64,000 bases of DNA. Source: Gallionellaceae bacterium (GTDB taxonomy: Bacteria > Pseudomonadota > Gammaproteobacteria > Burkholderiales > Gallionellaceae). Both the position numbers and the translations under genes were made by a program. Below, piece after piece: positions 20,927 to 29,454 of the stretch. The notes under the pieces are model-generated. The model was given only the letters and a program-made list of their open reading frames with translations, did no database searches and was not told where the DNA came from. The DNA is taken from assembly GCA_030823955.1 (NCBI GenBank), contig JAVBYO010000002.1, forward strand, positions 62,001 through 126,000, read 5' to 3'. Position 1 is the stretch's first letter. Each line of letters begins with the position of its first letter.

Positions 20927-21784
20927 GTGAATAGAGAGATCCGACCAATCACCAGTTCCCATACGCCGCCTCCCGCACTGATCGCGGCGTTGCGGCGGTT
21001 GTTGCGCCCGCTCATCAAACTGATGTTGGTCAATGGCATCACATTCCCGTTTTTATCCAGTCTGCTCAAATCTCTATATGTGGAAGTCGCCAGGGAGGAG
21101 TTCCTGCTCAACGGTAAACCACAGACTGATAGCCGTATCAGCCTGTTGAGCGGAGTGCATCGCAAAGATGTGAAACGGCTGGGAGAAGAAAGCCAACTGG
21201 AATATGCACCACCACCGACCGTATCGTTGGGAGCCAAACTGGTCGCGGCATGGACTAGCAACGCCCTGTATCTGGACGAGAAGGGGCAGCATCTTCCCTT
21301 GCCGCGCCAAGCGAGCGAAGGCGGGGCCTGTTCATTCGAAGGCTTGGTCAGCTCAGTGAGCAAAGATATCCGTTCTCGCGTCATCCTGGACGAATGGCTG
21401 CGTATCGGCATCGCCCATCTGGACGAGATGGATCGCGTGTGTCTGAACACCGAGGCCTTCATCCCGGAAAACGGCTATGAAGAAAAAGCCTATTATTTCG
21501 GCCAGAACCTGCATGACCATATCGCTGCGGGTGCCCACAACCTGCTGGGACAACGCCCCCCCTTTCTTGATAGAAGTGTGTATTACGATGGATTGACCCC
21601 GGCGTCCGTCGCTGAACTATCCGAGTTATCCAAGAAGCTCGGCATGGAGGCACTGGTCGCGGTGAATAAACGCGCGGAGACATTGCAGAAGAAGGATGCC
21701 GAACAGGCGGAAGCTGTTCAGCGTATCAATTTTGGTGTCTACTACTTCGGAGTAGAAGAAAAAAGGTTGCCCGATGAAAAGTGA
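20927..21784 (+). CDS. DUF6502 family protein
   Basis: The 285 aa protein (from GTG at 20927) looks like the DUF6502 family: TPPPALIAALRRLLRPLIKLML near the start, then NGITFPFLSSLLKSLYVEVA and TDSRISLLSGVHRKDVKRL, which resembles a winged-helix or HTH-like region. It has no signal peptide. Function is unknown; a DNA-binding or regulatory role is possible given the SLLSGVHRKDVKRL helix. The track start at 20888 is TTG inside the palindrome. A TAGAAT ends seven bases before the GTG, so the message could be leaderless. The gene overlaps the DUF5666 gene by 11 bp, so the two are co-translated. Confidence 0.75.
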   Translation: MNREIRPITSSHTPPPALIAALRRLLRPLIKLMLVNGITFPFLSSLLKSLYVEVAREEFLLNGKPQTDSRISLLSGVHRKDVKRLGEESQLEYAPPPTVSLGAKLVAAWTSNALYLDEKGQHLPLPRQASEGGACSFEGLVSSVSKDIRSRVILDEWLRIGIAHLDEMDRVCLNTEAFIPENGYEEKAYYFGQNLHDHIAAGAHNLLGQRPPFLDRSVYYDGLTPASVAELSELSKKLGMEALVAVNKRAETLQKKDAEQAEAVQRINFGVYYFGVEEKRLPDEK

Positions 21785-23081
21785 CCGTCAAATGTTTACC
21801 GCCATGATGTTGCTTGCGCTGCTGTTGCCGGTAACAGCAGCGGCCGAAGACTGCCGCGGCATTGGCGGGACGGGACGCACCAGCCTGGACTGTGGCATCG
21901 GAGGAACCGGCAAAAGCATGACCGGCATCGGCGGTACCGGGCATGGCGGTATCGGTGGCACCGGCAGCCTCGCCAACAAGACAGGCATCGGTGGGACAGG
22001 ACATAGCGACGGCGGCATCGGCGGTACCGGAATCGTGGGTACCATCACCGGTTTCGGCAGTATCTGGGTCAACGGACTGGAAGTCGACTACGACGCCAAG
22101 ACCAAGCTGCTCAATAACGAAACGAGCGCAAAAACCGATGAACTGGCAATCGGCCAGATCGTGGTGGTCGAAGCCAAGGGTGATGACCAGCGCTTGCAGG
22201 CAGACAAGATTACGGTCATCCATGCCGTGGACGGAGAGATCTCCGCCATCGACGCCGCGCAGAACAAACTTACGGTATTGGGACAAAGCGTCACTCGTAC
22301 GGCACAGACCGTGGTACAGGATAGGCAGTCGCAACAGCCCGCAATACAACTCAAGCAGGGTGAACACATCAGGGTGAGCGGTCTGCGAATGGCGAACGGA
22401 CAGATCGTCGCCTCGCGTATCGAGCGTAGCAACGCTGCAGCAGAATCCGGTGTGGTCGGCCCGATCACGGCAATCGATGGCGACACGATACAGATATACG
22501 ATCTCAAGATCCGCACAAAAGAACGTACCGGACTCAAGGTCGGCCAAGAGATCCTAGTGAAGGGGCGCGTCGAAAATGGCATGCTCAACGCCGCCGAGAT
22601 CACCCTCAGTCCGGTGACCCGGTTATACGGACGCACCGAGCGTATCAATCTGCAGGGTTATGTCGGCTCTGTCGGTGCGGACGGCCAGGTTAGGATCGGA
22701 GAGCTCGAAGTGATCCCCAATCCGACCGACGCGAACAGGCAAGATCGGCAAACAATCACACCGGGCGAGTTGGTTCAGATCAGCGGCCGTTTCAGCGGCG
22801 ACCACAGAGTGATCGCCGACCGCATAGAGATCAGCCGGGACAGGCCGGAAAGAACGATGCGTGAGGGCGTCGCAAGAGGTGAGCGTAATAGTGCGGGCCA
22901 GATCGAGCGATCTGATCGTTCTGACCACTCCGATCATTCGGATCGCTCTGACCGTGCTGATCGGGCAGATCGTTCGGATAGAGCTGATCGTGCCGAGCGG
23001 AACGACCATGCCGACCGTCCCGACAAGCCGGATCGCTCCGATCATTCGGATGCCGAAAAACATTCGGACAAAAAACACTGA
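21774..23081 (+). CDS. Secreted DUF5666 protein with GIGGTG repeats and D/R/H-rich tail
   Basis: The 435 aa protein has a signal peptide (hydrophobic FTAMMLLALLLPVTAAAED, cleavage near residue 24). Six GIGGTG hexapeptides follow in residues 28-88. The middle, about 90-365, holds repeated small beta-type units resembling DUF5666 (for example TGFGSIWVNGLEV and ISAIDAAQNKLTVLG). The tail, about 378-435, is built of X-D-R or X-D-H tripeptides and is rich in Asp, His and Arg. Such a tail could bind metal ions or stay disordered at the surface. It overlaps both neighbours (11 bp with DUF6502; ATG inside the stop with the OMP gene), so the three genes form a tight unit. Function unknown. Confidence 0.8.
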   Translation: MKSDRQMFTAMMLLALLLPVTAAAEDCRGIGGTGRTSLDCGIGGTGKSMTGIGGTGHGGIGGTGSLANKTGIGGTGHSDGGIGGTGIVGTITGFGSIWVNGLEVDYDAKTKLLNNETSAKTDELAIGQIVVVEAKGDDQRLQADKITVIHAVDGEISAIDAAQNKLTVLGQSVTRTAQTVVQDRQSQQPAIQLKQGEHIRVSGLRMANGQIVASRIERSNAAAESGVVGPITAIDGDTIQIYDLKIRTKERTGLKVGQEILVKGRVENGMLNAAEITLSPVTRLYGRTERINLQGYVGSVGADGQVRIGELEVIPNPTDANRQDRQTITPGELVQISGRFSGDHRVIADRIEISRDRPERTMREGVARGERNSAGQIERSDRSDHSDHSDRSDRADRADRSDRADRAERNDHADRPDKPDRSDHSDAEKHSDKKH

Positions 23082-23854
23082 TGAACAAGACTGGCACACG
23101 GTACATGCACAGCATCTTGTTGACGGGCCTATCGTCCGTCAGCTCCTGTGTGCTGGCGGGCTCGCTGAGCCTGACCAGCGGCATGGATTTCAGTTCGGGT
23201 AAATATGGCGGGACGACTGAAACCAGCGTCATCTACATTCCCGTGAGCGGAAAATACGAGACCGAGAACTGGCTGTTCAAACTGACCGTGCCCTACATCA
23301 GCATCACCGGCCCGGCAAACACCACGCCGAACATCGGACAAGCCGTGTATGAGGAGGACGATGTACGCACCGACTCCGGCTTGGGGGATGTTGTTGCATC
23401 CACCAGTTATAGCCTGGTCAATTCGGCACGCAGCGGACTCATCATCGATGTCACCGGCAAGGTGAAATTCGGCACGGCAGACAAATACCGGGGGCTGGGG
23501 AGCGGTGTGAACGACTATTACGGCGAGACCAGTGTGTACAAGATATTTGGTCGCGCCAGTGCGTTTGGCACACTGGGATACAAGGTTTACGAACCTGCGG
23601 TCGGTTATACGCTGGACAACGTGTTCTATGGCTCGCTGGGGATCAGCAACAAGCTCGATGCCAGAAGCAGTGCCGGGTTGATCTATGACTACCGGCAACC
23701 CACTGCGGTATGGAGCGATCCGCAGAGCATGTGGACGATCTTTCTGAACCGCAAGATCAGCGACAAGTGGAAGGCGCAGACCTATTTCTTCAAAGGAACC
23801 GGGACATCCAGCCCGGATCTGGGCGGCGGCGCGCTACTCACACAGAGCTTTTAA
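23081..23854 (+). CDS. Predicted outer-membrane beta-barrel protein
   Basis: The 257 aa protein has a signal peptide (MHSILLTGLSSVSSCVLAGS) and alternating aromatic/hydrophobic strands such as WLFKLTVPYISITG and LIIDVTGKVKFGT. It ends in LLTQSF, with the terminal Phe typical of outer-membrane barrels recognised by BamA. The pattern resembles transporter-like barrels of the phenol-degradation MetA group, but I cannot name the family securely. Its ATG overlaps the stop of the DUF5666 gene (TGATG), so it is the third gene of the cassette and may export, anchor or display the DUF5666 protein. It converges on the next gene with a five-base gap. Confidence 0.75.
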   Translation: MNKTGTRYMHSILLTGLSSVSSCVLAGSLSLTSGMDFSSGKYGGTTETSVIYIPVSGKYETENWLFKLTVPYISITGPANTTPNIGQAVYEEDDVRTDSGLGDVVASTSYSLVNSARSGLIIDVTGKVKFGTADKYRGLGSGVNDYYGETSVYKIFGRASAFGTLGYKVYEPAVGYTLDNVFYGSLGISNKLDARSSAGLIYDYRQPTAVWSDPQSMWTIFLNRKISDKWKAQTYFFKGTGTSSPDLGGGALLTQSF

Positions 23855-23859
23855 CGCGC

Positions 23860-24483
23860 TTAGCGGGCGCTGCTATTACCTTTCAGTTCGCGATAACGCG
23901 CCTTGTCCGCATCGAAGCGGGTCTTCACATTAGCCAGCTCCAGGTTGCTCTGATCCAAATCCTTTTGCAGTTGCGTGACGCGGGTCTCACCTTCTTGGAT
24001 GTCTTCCAGTAGCGATTTGGGGATCTTCTTGTTCTGCTTCAACAGACCTTCCTGCTCTTTTTGATGTCCGGCAAGTGACGCCTGGGCAGATTTGAGCATG
24101 GTGCTGTAGCTGCTGATACGCGCCTCTACCTGCTGCAAACCGCGGTCGCGGGCGAGGTCGATCTCTTTCTCATTGCTGAAGGTACTCAACAAAGCGGTAT
24201 CGCGGCGCTTGGCTTCGATGGCTTGCTTCTGGGTGGCGGCCTTTTTGGCATCCTCCGCTTCCTTGGCGCGCAACTCCTCCGGAGTTAATTTCTCGATACG
24301 CTTTTCCACGCGCCCTTTGTCGCTGAGGCGGGTCGCATCCTTGTTGGCGTATTCGGGCGGGATGGTCTCGCCATAATGTGTCGTACCGTTGTCATCCACC
24401 CACTTGTACAGCTTCGCTTCCGCATTGGCGGACAGCGCGAGACACAACACCAGACCCGCTTTCAAACATGTCGATTTACGCAT
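23860..24483 (-). CDS. DUF4124 periplasmic coiled-coil protein
   Basis: The 207 aa protein begins with a signal peptide ([15 protein letters not shown]) and the DUF4124 motif [20 protein letters not shown]. The rest is highly charged and helical ([20 protein letters not shown] and later heptads), so a coiled coil is likely. It is periplasmic by inference, and its function is unknown. It overlaps the 3' end of pyrE by eight bases and is likely co-transcribed with it. Confidence 0.85.
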   Translation of the reverse strand: MRKSTCLKAGLVLCLALSANAEAKLYKWVDDNGTTHYGETIPPEYANKDATRLSDKGRVEKRIEKLTPEELRAKEAEDAKKAATQKQAIEAKRRDTALLSTFSNEKEIDLARDRGLQQVEARISSYSTMLKSAQASLAGHQKEQEGLLKQNKKIPKSLLEDIQEGETRVTQLQKDLDQSNLELANVKTRFDADKARYRELKGNSSAR

Positions 24484-25123
24484 TTTTCACCCCGTAACGA
24501 TCCCGATAAGATTGCACTGCCTGTAGATTCTGTACCAACTCCGCCTGTCCCTGCAAATATCCCAGCAGATCGTCGAGTGCCGCGATGGAAACGACCGGCA
24601 GCCCATAGTCGCGTTTGACCTCCTGCACTGCGGACAACTCGCCCTGCCCGCGCTCCATGCGATCCAGCGCGATCACCACGCCGCAAGGTGTGGCACCAGC
24701 GGCGCGGATCAACTCGATGGATTCGCGCACCGAAGTACCCGCCGAGATCACATCGTCGATGATGAGTACCCTGCCCTGCAATTTCGCACCCACCGTGTTA
24801 CCGCCTTCGCCGTGGTCTTTTGCCTCTTTGCGATTGAAGCAATACGGCACGTTATGCCCCTGTTCGGCCAGGGCGATGGACGTCCCCGCCACCAGCGGAA
24901 TGCCCTTGTAGGCCGGGCCGAACAACATATCGAATGGCACTTCGGAAGCAAGGATGGCCTGCGCGTAGAACTGGCACAGCTCGCGCAAGGCGGCACCGTC
25001 CTGAAACAGGCCGGAGTTGAAGAAATACGGCGACAAGCGCCCGGCTTTGGTTTGGAACTCGCCGAAACGCAACACGTTCTGAGTCACGGCGAAGCGGATA
25101 AAGTCCTGGCGGTAAGCGTGCAT
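24476..25123 (-). CDS. pyrE: Orotate phosphoribosyltransferase
   Basis: The 215 aa enzyme converts orotate and PRPP to OMP in pyrimidine synthesis. The PRPP-binding motif [14 protein letters not shown] is at about residue 120, and the N-terminal [21 protein letters not shown] is characteristic of PyrE. The track start at 25213 gives an unlikely extension; ATG at 25123 begins MHAYRQDFI. It is divergent from the exonuclease III gene across a 105 bp gap. Confidence 0.96.
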   Translation of the reverse strand: MHAYRQDFIRFAVTQNVLRFGEFQTKAGRLSPYFFNSGLFQDGAALRELCQFYAQAILASEVPFDMLFGPAYKGIPLVAGTSIALAEQGHNVPYCFNRKEAKDHGEGGNTVGAKLQGRVLIIDDVISAGTSVRESIELIRAAGATPCGVVIALDRMERGQGELSAVQEVKRDYGLPVVSIAALDDLLGYLQGQAELVQNLQAVQSYRDRYGVKNA

Positions 25124-25144
25124 AAAACCCCTAATACGATTCCC

Positions 25145-25169
25145 ATAGAGACACAGGGGCACAGAGAAG
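25145..25169. repeat. Dispersed CACAGAGACAC-type repeat, partial copy
   Basis: The segment ATAGAGACACAGGGGCACAGAG resembles the 29 bp elements at 52422 and 52532. It occupies the pyrE-exonuclease III gap. It appears to be a dispersed intergenic repeat, and this copy is degenerate. Confidence 0.5.
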
Positions 25170-25185
25170 ACGCCACTGCAACGAA

Positions 25186-25208
25186 GAGGCGCTATTATAA
25201 TGCGCCTC
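25186..25208. promoter_or_regulatory. Inverted repeat enclosing the exonuclease III -10 box
   Basis: GAGGCGC (25186-25192) and GCGCCTC (25202-25208) flank TATTATAAT, which contains a consensus -10 (TATAAT, 25196-25201). The start codon is at 25229. A protein bound to the arms would block or position polymerase, so this may be an operator; it could also be an RNA or cruciform hairpin. Confidence 0.5.
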
Positions 25209-25228
25209 TCCATCCATCGAGAAAATTC

Positions 25229-25996
25229 ATGCGCATCATTTCGCTAAACCTCAACGGCATCCGCTCCGCCTACAACAAAGGCCTGCTGGAATGGCTGGGC
25301 AAACAGGACACCGACATCCTCTGTGTGCAGGAACTCAAGGCACAAGCCGAAGACATGACACCGGACATGCTCGCCCCGCTGGGTTACCACGGCCATTTCC
25401 ACTACGCCGAAAAGAAGGGCTACAGCGGCGTGGGCATCTATTCCAAAAACAAACCGGACAAGGTCATCGTTGGTCTGGGCATTCCCGAATTCGATGCCGA
25501 GGGGCGTTATATCGAAGCGCAGTTCGGCCAGTTGAGTGTGGTGTCGCTGTACCTGCCCTCCGGCTCCAGCGGTGAAGAGCGCCAGGCGGTGAAGTTCAAA
25601 TTCCTGGAGGCTTTCATGCCGCACATGGTCGCATTGATGGAGAGCGGACGCGACGTGATCGTGTGCGGCGACTGGAATATCGCCCACACCGAAAAAGACC
25701 TGAAGAACTGGAAAGGCAACAAGAAGAACTCCGGCTTCCTGCCGGAAGAGCGCGCCTGGCTCACCGAGTTATTCGACCGGGTCGGCTTCGTCGATGTGTT
25801 CCGCTTTCTGCACCCCGAACTGGAGGCCTACACCTGGTGGTCGAATCGCGGCCAAGCCTGGGCTAAGGATGTCGGCTGGCGCATCGACTACCAGATCGCC
25901 ACTCCCGGCATGGCCGCGAAAGCTCTGTCCACGGGCATCTATAAGGAACAGCGTTTCAGCGACCACGCGCCGTTGCTGGTGGATTATGCGGAGTGA
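25229..25996 (+). CDS. xthA: Exodeoxyribonuclease III (AP endonuclease)
   Basis: The 255 aa enzyme cleaves abasic sites and removes 3' blocks in base excision repair. Motifs of the family are in order: [10 protein letters not shown] (metal site), [33 protein letters not shown] and [12 protein letters not shown] with the catalytic His. The length fits exonuclease III. ATG at 25229 replaces the long track start at 24812, which runs through pyrE. It converges on the DUF302 gene with seven bases between. Confidence 0.95.
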   Translation: MRIISLNLNGIRSAYNKGLLEWLGKQDTDILCVQELKAQAEDMTPDMLAPLGYHGHFHYAEKKGYSGVGIYSKNKPDKVIVGLGIPEFDAEGRYIEAQFGQLSVVSLYLPSGSSGEERQAVKFKFLEAFMPHMVALMESGRDVIVCGDWNIAHTEKDLKNWKGNKKNSGFLPEERAWLTELFDRVGFVDVFRFLHPELEAYTWWSNRGQAWAKDVGWRIDYQIATPGMAAKALSTGIYKEQRFSDHAPLLVDYAE

Positions 25997-26003
25997 GCAA
26001 ACC

Positions 26004-26387
26004 TTACTTCGCTTCGTCGATCATGCGTATGGTCTGCGCCTCGACCTCGCGTGCGACCACGGCCAGAGCGGCATCCTGCGATAACGCAGCCAGTATCCCG
26101 CCGGGCTTGATCATGCCGATACGTGTCTTGCCGCCTTCGTTATAGACCGAGATGCGACATGGCAACGCCATGTTCAGCTTCAAGTCGGCCGCCATCACCT
26201 TGGCGGCTTGTCCCGGATTACACACCTCAAACACCCGCACTTGCGGCTCGAAAGCCACACCCTTGCCGCGCAGCGTGTTGCCGATATCGTGCACGTGCAA
26301 CACACCGAAACCATTGCGTTTTACCGCCGCCTCCAGATCGGTCGCGGCCTGCTCGAAGGATTTATCGCTCTCAACTATGTAATACAT
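26004..26387 (-). CDS. DUF302 domain protein
   Basis: The 127 aa protein begins MYYIVESDKSFEQAATDLEA and contains GKGVAFEPQVRVFEVCNPGQA and ALPCRISVYNEGGKTRIG, all typical of DUF302. Its biochemical role is unknown. There is no signal peptide. It overlaps the DUF2288 gene by 17 bp and forms a two-gene unit with it. Confidence 0.85.
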   Translation of the reverse strand: MYYIVESDKSFEQAATDLEAAVKRNGFGVLHVHDIGNTLRGKGVAFEPQVRVFEVCNPGQAAKVMAADLKLNMALPCRISVYNEGGKTRIGMIKPGGILAALSQDAALAVVAREVEAQTIRMIDEAK

Positions 26388-26691
26388 TCTTCATCTCCTG
26401 AACCAGCACATAGGGACTCACCACTACCGCCCACACCTCGGTATCGGCTTCATACCACGTTAAAGCCTGTGTGTCTGTCACCGCGCCGACCTTGCCCTCG
26501 CTCAACCACTGCGCAACCTGCTTCTTGTTGTCCTCGGAGATCTGAAACGCCACCTCGACCAAGTCGAGGTCGTTGCTGACTTGGATCGCCGCACCGCTGG
26601 CGAAAAAACGCTGCAACTCTTTCCATGCGATACACGAAGTTTCCAGATTCACTTTGGCACGCAGGATCTCTTTTTGATTCTTGGTCGTCAT
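26371..26691 (-). CDS. DUF2288 family protein
   Basis: The 106 aa protein shows the DUF2288 pattern: LRAKVNLETSCIAWKELQRFFA, then LDLVEVAFQISEDN and WAVVVSPYVLVQEM. The function is unknown. It is the first gene of a two-gene unit with DUF302. Confidence 0.85.
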   Translation of the reverse strand: MTTKNQKEILRAKVNLETSCIAWKELQRFFASGAAIQVSNDLDLVEVAFQISEDNKKQVAQWLSEGKVGAVTDTQALTWYEADTEVWAVVVSPYVLVQEMKNVLHS

Positions 26692-27105
26692 TACAAATTC
26701 TTTGCAGATAGGTTTAAAACGGAATCCCCGTCCCTGCGGGATATTTTACCGTAGCAAGTTTTCAGGTAACTGTCTTTGGCAGCCTTGCCTCAATTCCGCT
26801 ACGTCTGACTGAATCACCAGCCGCAGCATAATGCAAAATATGACGAACCGGGAACCCAAGCAGCGCATGGATCATCAAGATGTATAGAGAGCGCCCATCG
26901 ACGTCCGCATCTGCCCGCATTAGTTTATCGCATTGAATGAAAATATAAATAACTGAACAGGGAACTTACGTGCGCTTATTTGTTCAAACGCGGGCTTGTT
27001 TTCCAATTTGCAATCTTAGACCAAACTCTCTCCCTGCTATGAGGAGAGGGGGCTATCCGGATTTACCGTAAGCAACAATTCGTATTAACAAGAAAAGGAA
27101 TATTT
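26692..27105. other. 414 bp gene-free stretch before the peroxidase gene
   Basis: No convincing reading frame, RNA gene or homologous fragment is visible here on either strand. A weak REP-like hairpin lies at 27026-27052. The region just before the peroxidase has an AAAAGGA ribosome binding site. The stretch is more AT-rich toward its right end and may contain a regulated promoter I cannot define. Confidence 0.5.
27026..27052. repeat. Weak REP-like palindrome
   Basis: CTCTCTCCCTGCTATGAGGAGAGG forms an imperfect hairpin with a core like the CCCTCTCCC/GGGAGAGGG elements at 31081 and 62724. It is degenerate. Confidence 0.4.
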
Positions 27106-28104
27106 ATGAACAAATTAGTGTCACTCGCCTTGGGAGCTGCCATTCTGCTGACCACGTCTATCTCGGCGCAAGCGTCCAGCGAACCAATAGAACCAATCGT
27201 TGCCGCAAAAATACAAAATCCGGCAATCGTCGAACTCGGTAAGAAGCTCTACTTCGATCCGCGCTTGTCAAAATCCGGCTTCATTTCCTGCAACTCCTGC
27301 CACAACCTATCCATGGGTGGCACCGACAACCTCAAGACGTCGATCGGCCACAACTGGCAACAAGGCCCGATCAATTCACCGACCGTGCTGAATTCGAGTA
27401 TGAACATCGCCCAGTTTTGGGATGGACGAGCCAAGGACCTCAAGGCTCAAGCTGGTGGCCCTATCGCCAATCCTGGCGAGATGGCATCTAACCATCAACT
27501 GGCTGTTGAAGTATTGCAATCGATTCCGGCTTACGTGATTGAATTTAAAGCGGCCTTCGGCTCCGACAAAATTGATATCGACAAAGTCACAACGGCCATC
27601 GCCGCATTTGAAGCGACTTTGGTAACCCCGGATTCGCGTTTCGATAAGTGGCTCAAGGGTGACAAGAAGGCGCTGAACAATGACGAGCTGGCAGGATATA
27701 AACTGTTCAAAGACAGCGGTTGCACTGCCTGTCATAACGGAGCTGCCGTTGGTGGAAACTCGTTCCAGAAATTCGGTGTGGTCGAAGCATACAAGACTGC
27801 CAGCACTGCCGCAGGACGGGTCGCCGTAACAGGCAAAGATGCCGACCGATTCTATTTCAAGGTGCCCACCCTGCGTAATGTCGAATTGACCTATCCGTAC
27901 TTCCACGATGGCGCAGCAGCCACGCTCGGCGAGGCAGTGGATATCATGGGACGCATTCAACTCGGCAAGAGCTTCTCTGCGGAAGAGAATGGCAAGATCG
28001 TCGCATTCCTGAAGACTCTGACAGGGAAACAGCCATCGTTCCAGATGCCGATATTGCCGCCATCCACGGATAAGACGCCGCGTCCGCAGCCTTTCGGCAA
28101 ATAA
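27106..28104 (+). CDS. Di-heme cytochrome c peroxidase
   Basis: The 332 aa protein has a signal peptide (LALGAAILLTTSISAQA) and two heme-c sites: CNSCH at residues 62-66 and CTACH at 206-210. The order and the segments LGKKLYFDPRLS and VPTLRNVELTYPYFHDG match the bacterial CcpA/MacA di-heme peroxidase family, which reduces H2O2 in the periplasm with electrons from small cytochromes. In iron oxidisers, related proteins may act in electron transfer; this is inference. It is a single-gene unit ended by a very strong hairpin. Confidence 0.93.
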   Translation: MNKLVSLALGAAILLTTSISAQASSEPIEPIVAAKIQNPAIVELGKKLYFDPRLSKSGFISCNSCHNLSMGGTDNLKTSIGHNWQQGPINSPTVLNSSMNIAQFWDGRAKDLKAQAGGPIANPGEMASNHQLAVEVLQSIPAYVIEFKAAFGSDKIDIDKVTTAIAAFEATLVTPDSRFDKWLKGDKKALNNDELAGYKLFKDSGCTACHNGAAVGGNSFQKFGVVEAYKTASTAAGRVAVTGKDADRFYFKVPTLRNVELTYPYFHDGAAATLGEAVDIMGRIQLGKSFSAEENGKIVAFLKTLTGKQPSFQMPILPPSTDKTPRPQPFGK

Positions 28105-28115
28105 CCTAAGTAGCC

Positions 28116-28157
28116 AAAATGAAAACGGGGGCCGCCGGCCCCCGTTTTCATTTTGCA
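28116..28157. terminator. Perfect bidirectional terminator after the peroxidase gene
   Basis: AAAATGAAAACGGGGGCCG and its exact complement pair around one central base (28116-28154), with T-rich and A-rich ends. It is intrinsic on both strands and separates the peroxidase from the convergent gamma-carbonic anhydrase gene. Confidence 0.95.
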
Positions 28158-28319
28158 CGTCTAAAATCCCCCCGTTATTGCATTAGCCAGAACTACCGCC
28201 AGAGTCGTTGTCTGCCAAAACGCAATGACAGCTCAGGCATGAACTGGCCCACATATAGACTCGTCGCCGCTTTGCATTGCGAGGATGACGGCATGGGGAT
28301 AGCCCTGGGCGGGCGGATA

Positions 28320-28850
28320 TCAGCCCTTCAGGTAATTGTCCTTCACGCGCATGTAATGCTCGGCGGAATAACGCAGATACGCTAACTCTTCCCCGGTGAG
28401 CGGGCGTATCGCCTTGGCCGGACGCCCCATGTAGAGCATGCCGCTCTCCAGCGTCTTGCCCGGCGAAATGAGACTACCCGCCCCCACCATCACGCGCTCG
28501 GGGATCACCACATCGTCCATGACGATAGAGCCCATACCGATCAGGCAATCGTTGCCGATGGTGCAACCGTGCAAGATCACCGAATGTCCCACCGTCACAT
28601 AGTCGCCGATGATGAGCGGCGAACCTTCCGGCTTGTCGGCGGTCTTGTGCGATACATGGCCCATGGTCAGATCTTGCACATTAGAGCCACGTCCGATCAC
28701 GATGCGGTTCACATCACCGCGCAATACAGTGTTGCACCAAATGGAACTGTCGGAGGCTATCTTCACATCGCCGATGACTTGGCAGGATGGATGCAGATAG
28801 ACGCGGTCGCCGAGGACGGGGGAGGTGTTGAGGTAGTTAGAGACTGGCAT
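28320..28850 (-). CDS. Gamma-class carbonic anhydrase family protein
   Basis: The 176 aa left-handed beta-helix protein has the hexapeptide pattern of the YrdA/PaaY group (IGDVKIASDSSIWCNTVLRG, IGRGSNVQDLTMGHVSHK). Candidate zinc histidines are in MGHVSHK and VGHSVILHG. Activity is not assured, since many members are inactive or have other roles. In this CO2-fixing organism a role in bicarbonate handling is possible. It is followed on the same strand by the toxin-antitoxin pair upstream. Confidence 0.87.
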   Translation of the reverse strand: MPVSNYLNTSPVLGDRVYLHPSCQVIGDVKIASDSSIWCNTVLRGDVNRIVIGRGSNVQDLTMGHVSHKTADKPEGSPLIIGDYVTVGHSVILHGCTIGNDCLIGMGSIVMDDVVIPERVMVGAGSLISPGKTLESGMLYMGRPAKAIRPLTGEELAYLRYSAEHYMRVKDNYLKG

Positions 28851-28856
28851 AACGTT

Positions 28857-29141
28857 TCAAAAGCTTTCCGGCCACATTCTGGCCGTATGGATCACAGACA
28901 AGATTTGTACTTCATCCGAACTGACGCGATAGGCAAGCACAAAGGGGAAGCGACCGATGGCAAGTTCGCGCGTTCCGGAGACTCGGCCCAGCCGCCCCAC
29001 CAATGGATTGTCAGGCAACGCCTTGGCCGAATCGCGAACAAGCTGGACGACACGACGCGCTGCAGCCGGATTTTCCTGGGCTATGTAATCGTGAATCTCC
29101 GCAAGGTCTGATCTGGCCTGCGGGGTATAACGCAGTTTCAT
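28857..29141 (-). CDS. ParE/RelE-family toxin
   Basis: The 94 aa protein has the ParE fold signature: MKLRYTPQARSDLAEIHDYI, then VVQLVRDSAKALPDNPLVGR and FPFVLAYRVSSDEVQILSVI. It is the toxin of a type II pair; the antitoxin gene overlaps it by four bases (ATGA). Members poison gyrase or mRNA; the target here is unknown. Confidence 0.88.
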   Translation of the reverse strand: MKLRYTPQARSDLAEIHDYIAQENPAAARRVVQLVRDSAKALPDNPLVGRLGRVSGTRELAIGRFPFVLAYRVSSDEVQILSVIHTARMWPESF

Positions 29142-29377
29142 GCCTGTGGCTGAGTGTAGCGGGCGAAGAACGCCTCCATCTCCTCGTCCGACACGAACTC
29201 GCCGCGTTGCGCCTGCGCCAACCCTTCCTGGATTCTTGCAGTGATGCGGTGTTGTTGTGCAAGATATAGCGACAAGGCCTCATTTGCCAATTCGCTTTCG
29301 CTGCGATGGCTCGCTTCTGCCAGATGATCGAGCTGGTCTTTTAGGTCGGTGCGAATCTCAAGGGTGGCTGTATTCAT
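29138..29377 (-). CDS. CopG/RHH-type antitoxin
   Basis: The 79 aa protein begins MNTATLEIRTDLKDQLDHLA and continues SHRSESELANEALSLYLAQQ, a ribbon-helix-helix DNA-binding fold. GGAG lies seven bases before the ATG at 29377, so the track start at 29398 is too long. It should bind the toxin and repress the operon. Confidence 0.87.
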   Translation of the reverse strand: MNTATLEIRTDLKDQLDHLAEASHRSESELANEALSLYLAQQHRITARIQEGLAQAQRGEFVSDEEMEAFFARYTQPQA

Positions 29378-29454
29378 GTTGATTCTCCGAAATCTCACGA
29401 GGTGATATTACGCCAAGGAGTCGTGGTCTGTCCCAGAATGCTCCGTGCACGCCA

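Noticed and set aside
22905-23075. Short repeated DNA units that look like a CRISPR or tandem array
   Set aside because: They are codons for Asp-Arg and Asp-His tripeptides in the DUF5666 frame, vary in spacing, and have no unique spacers.
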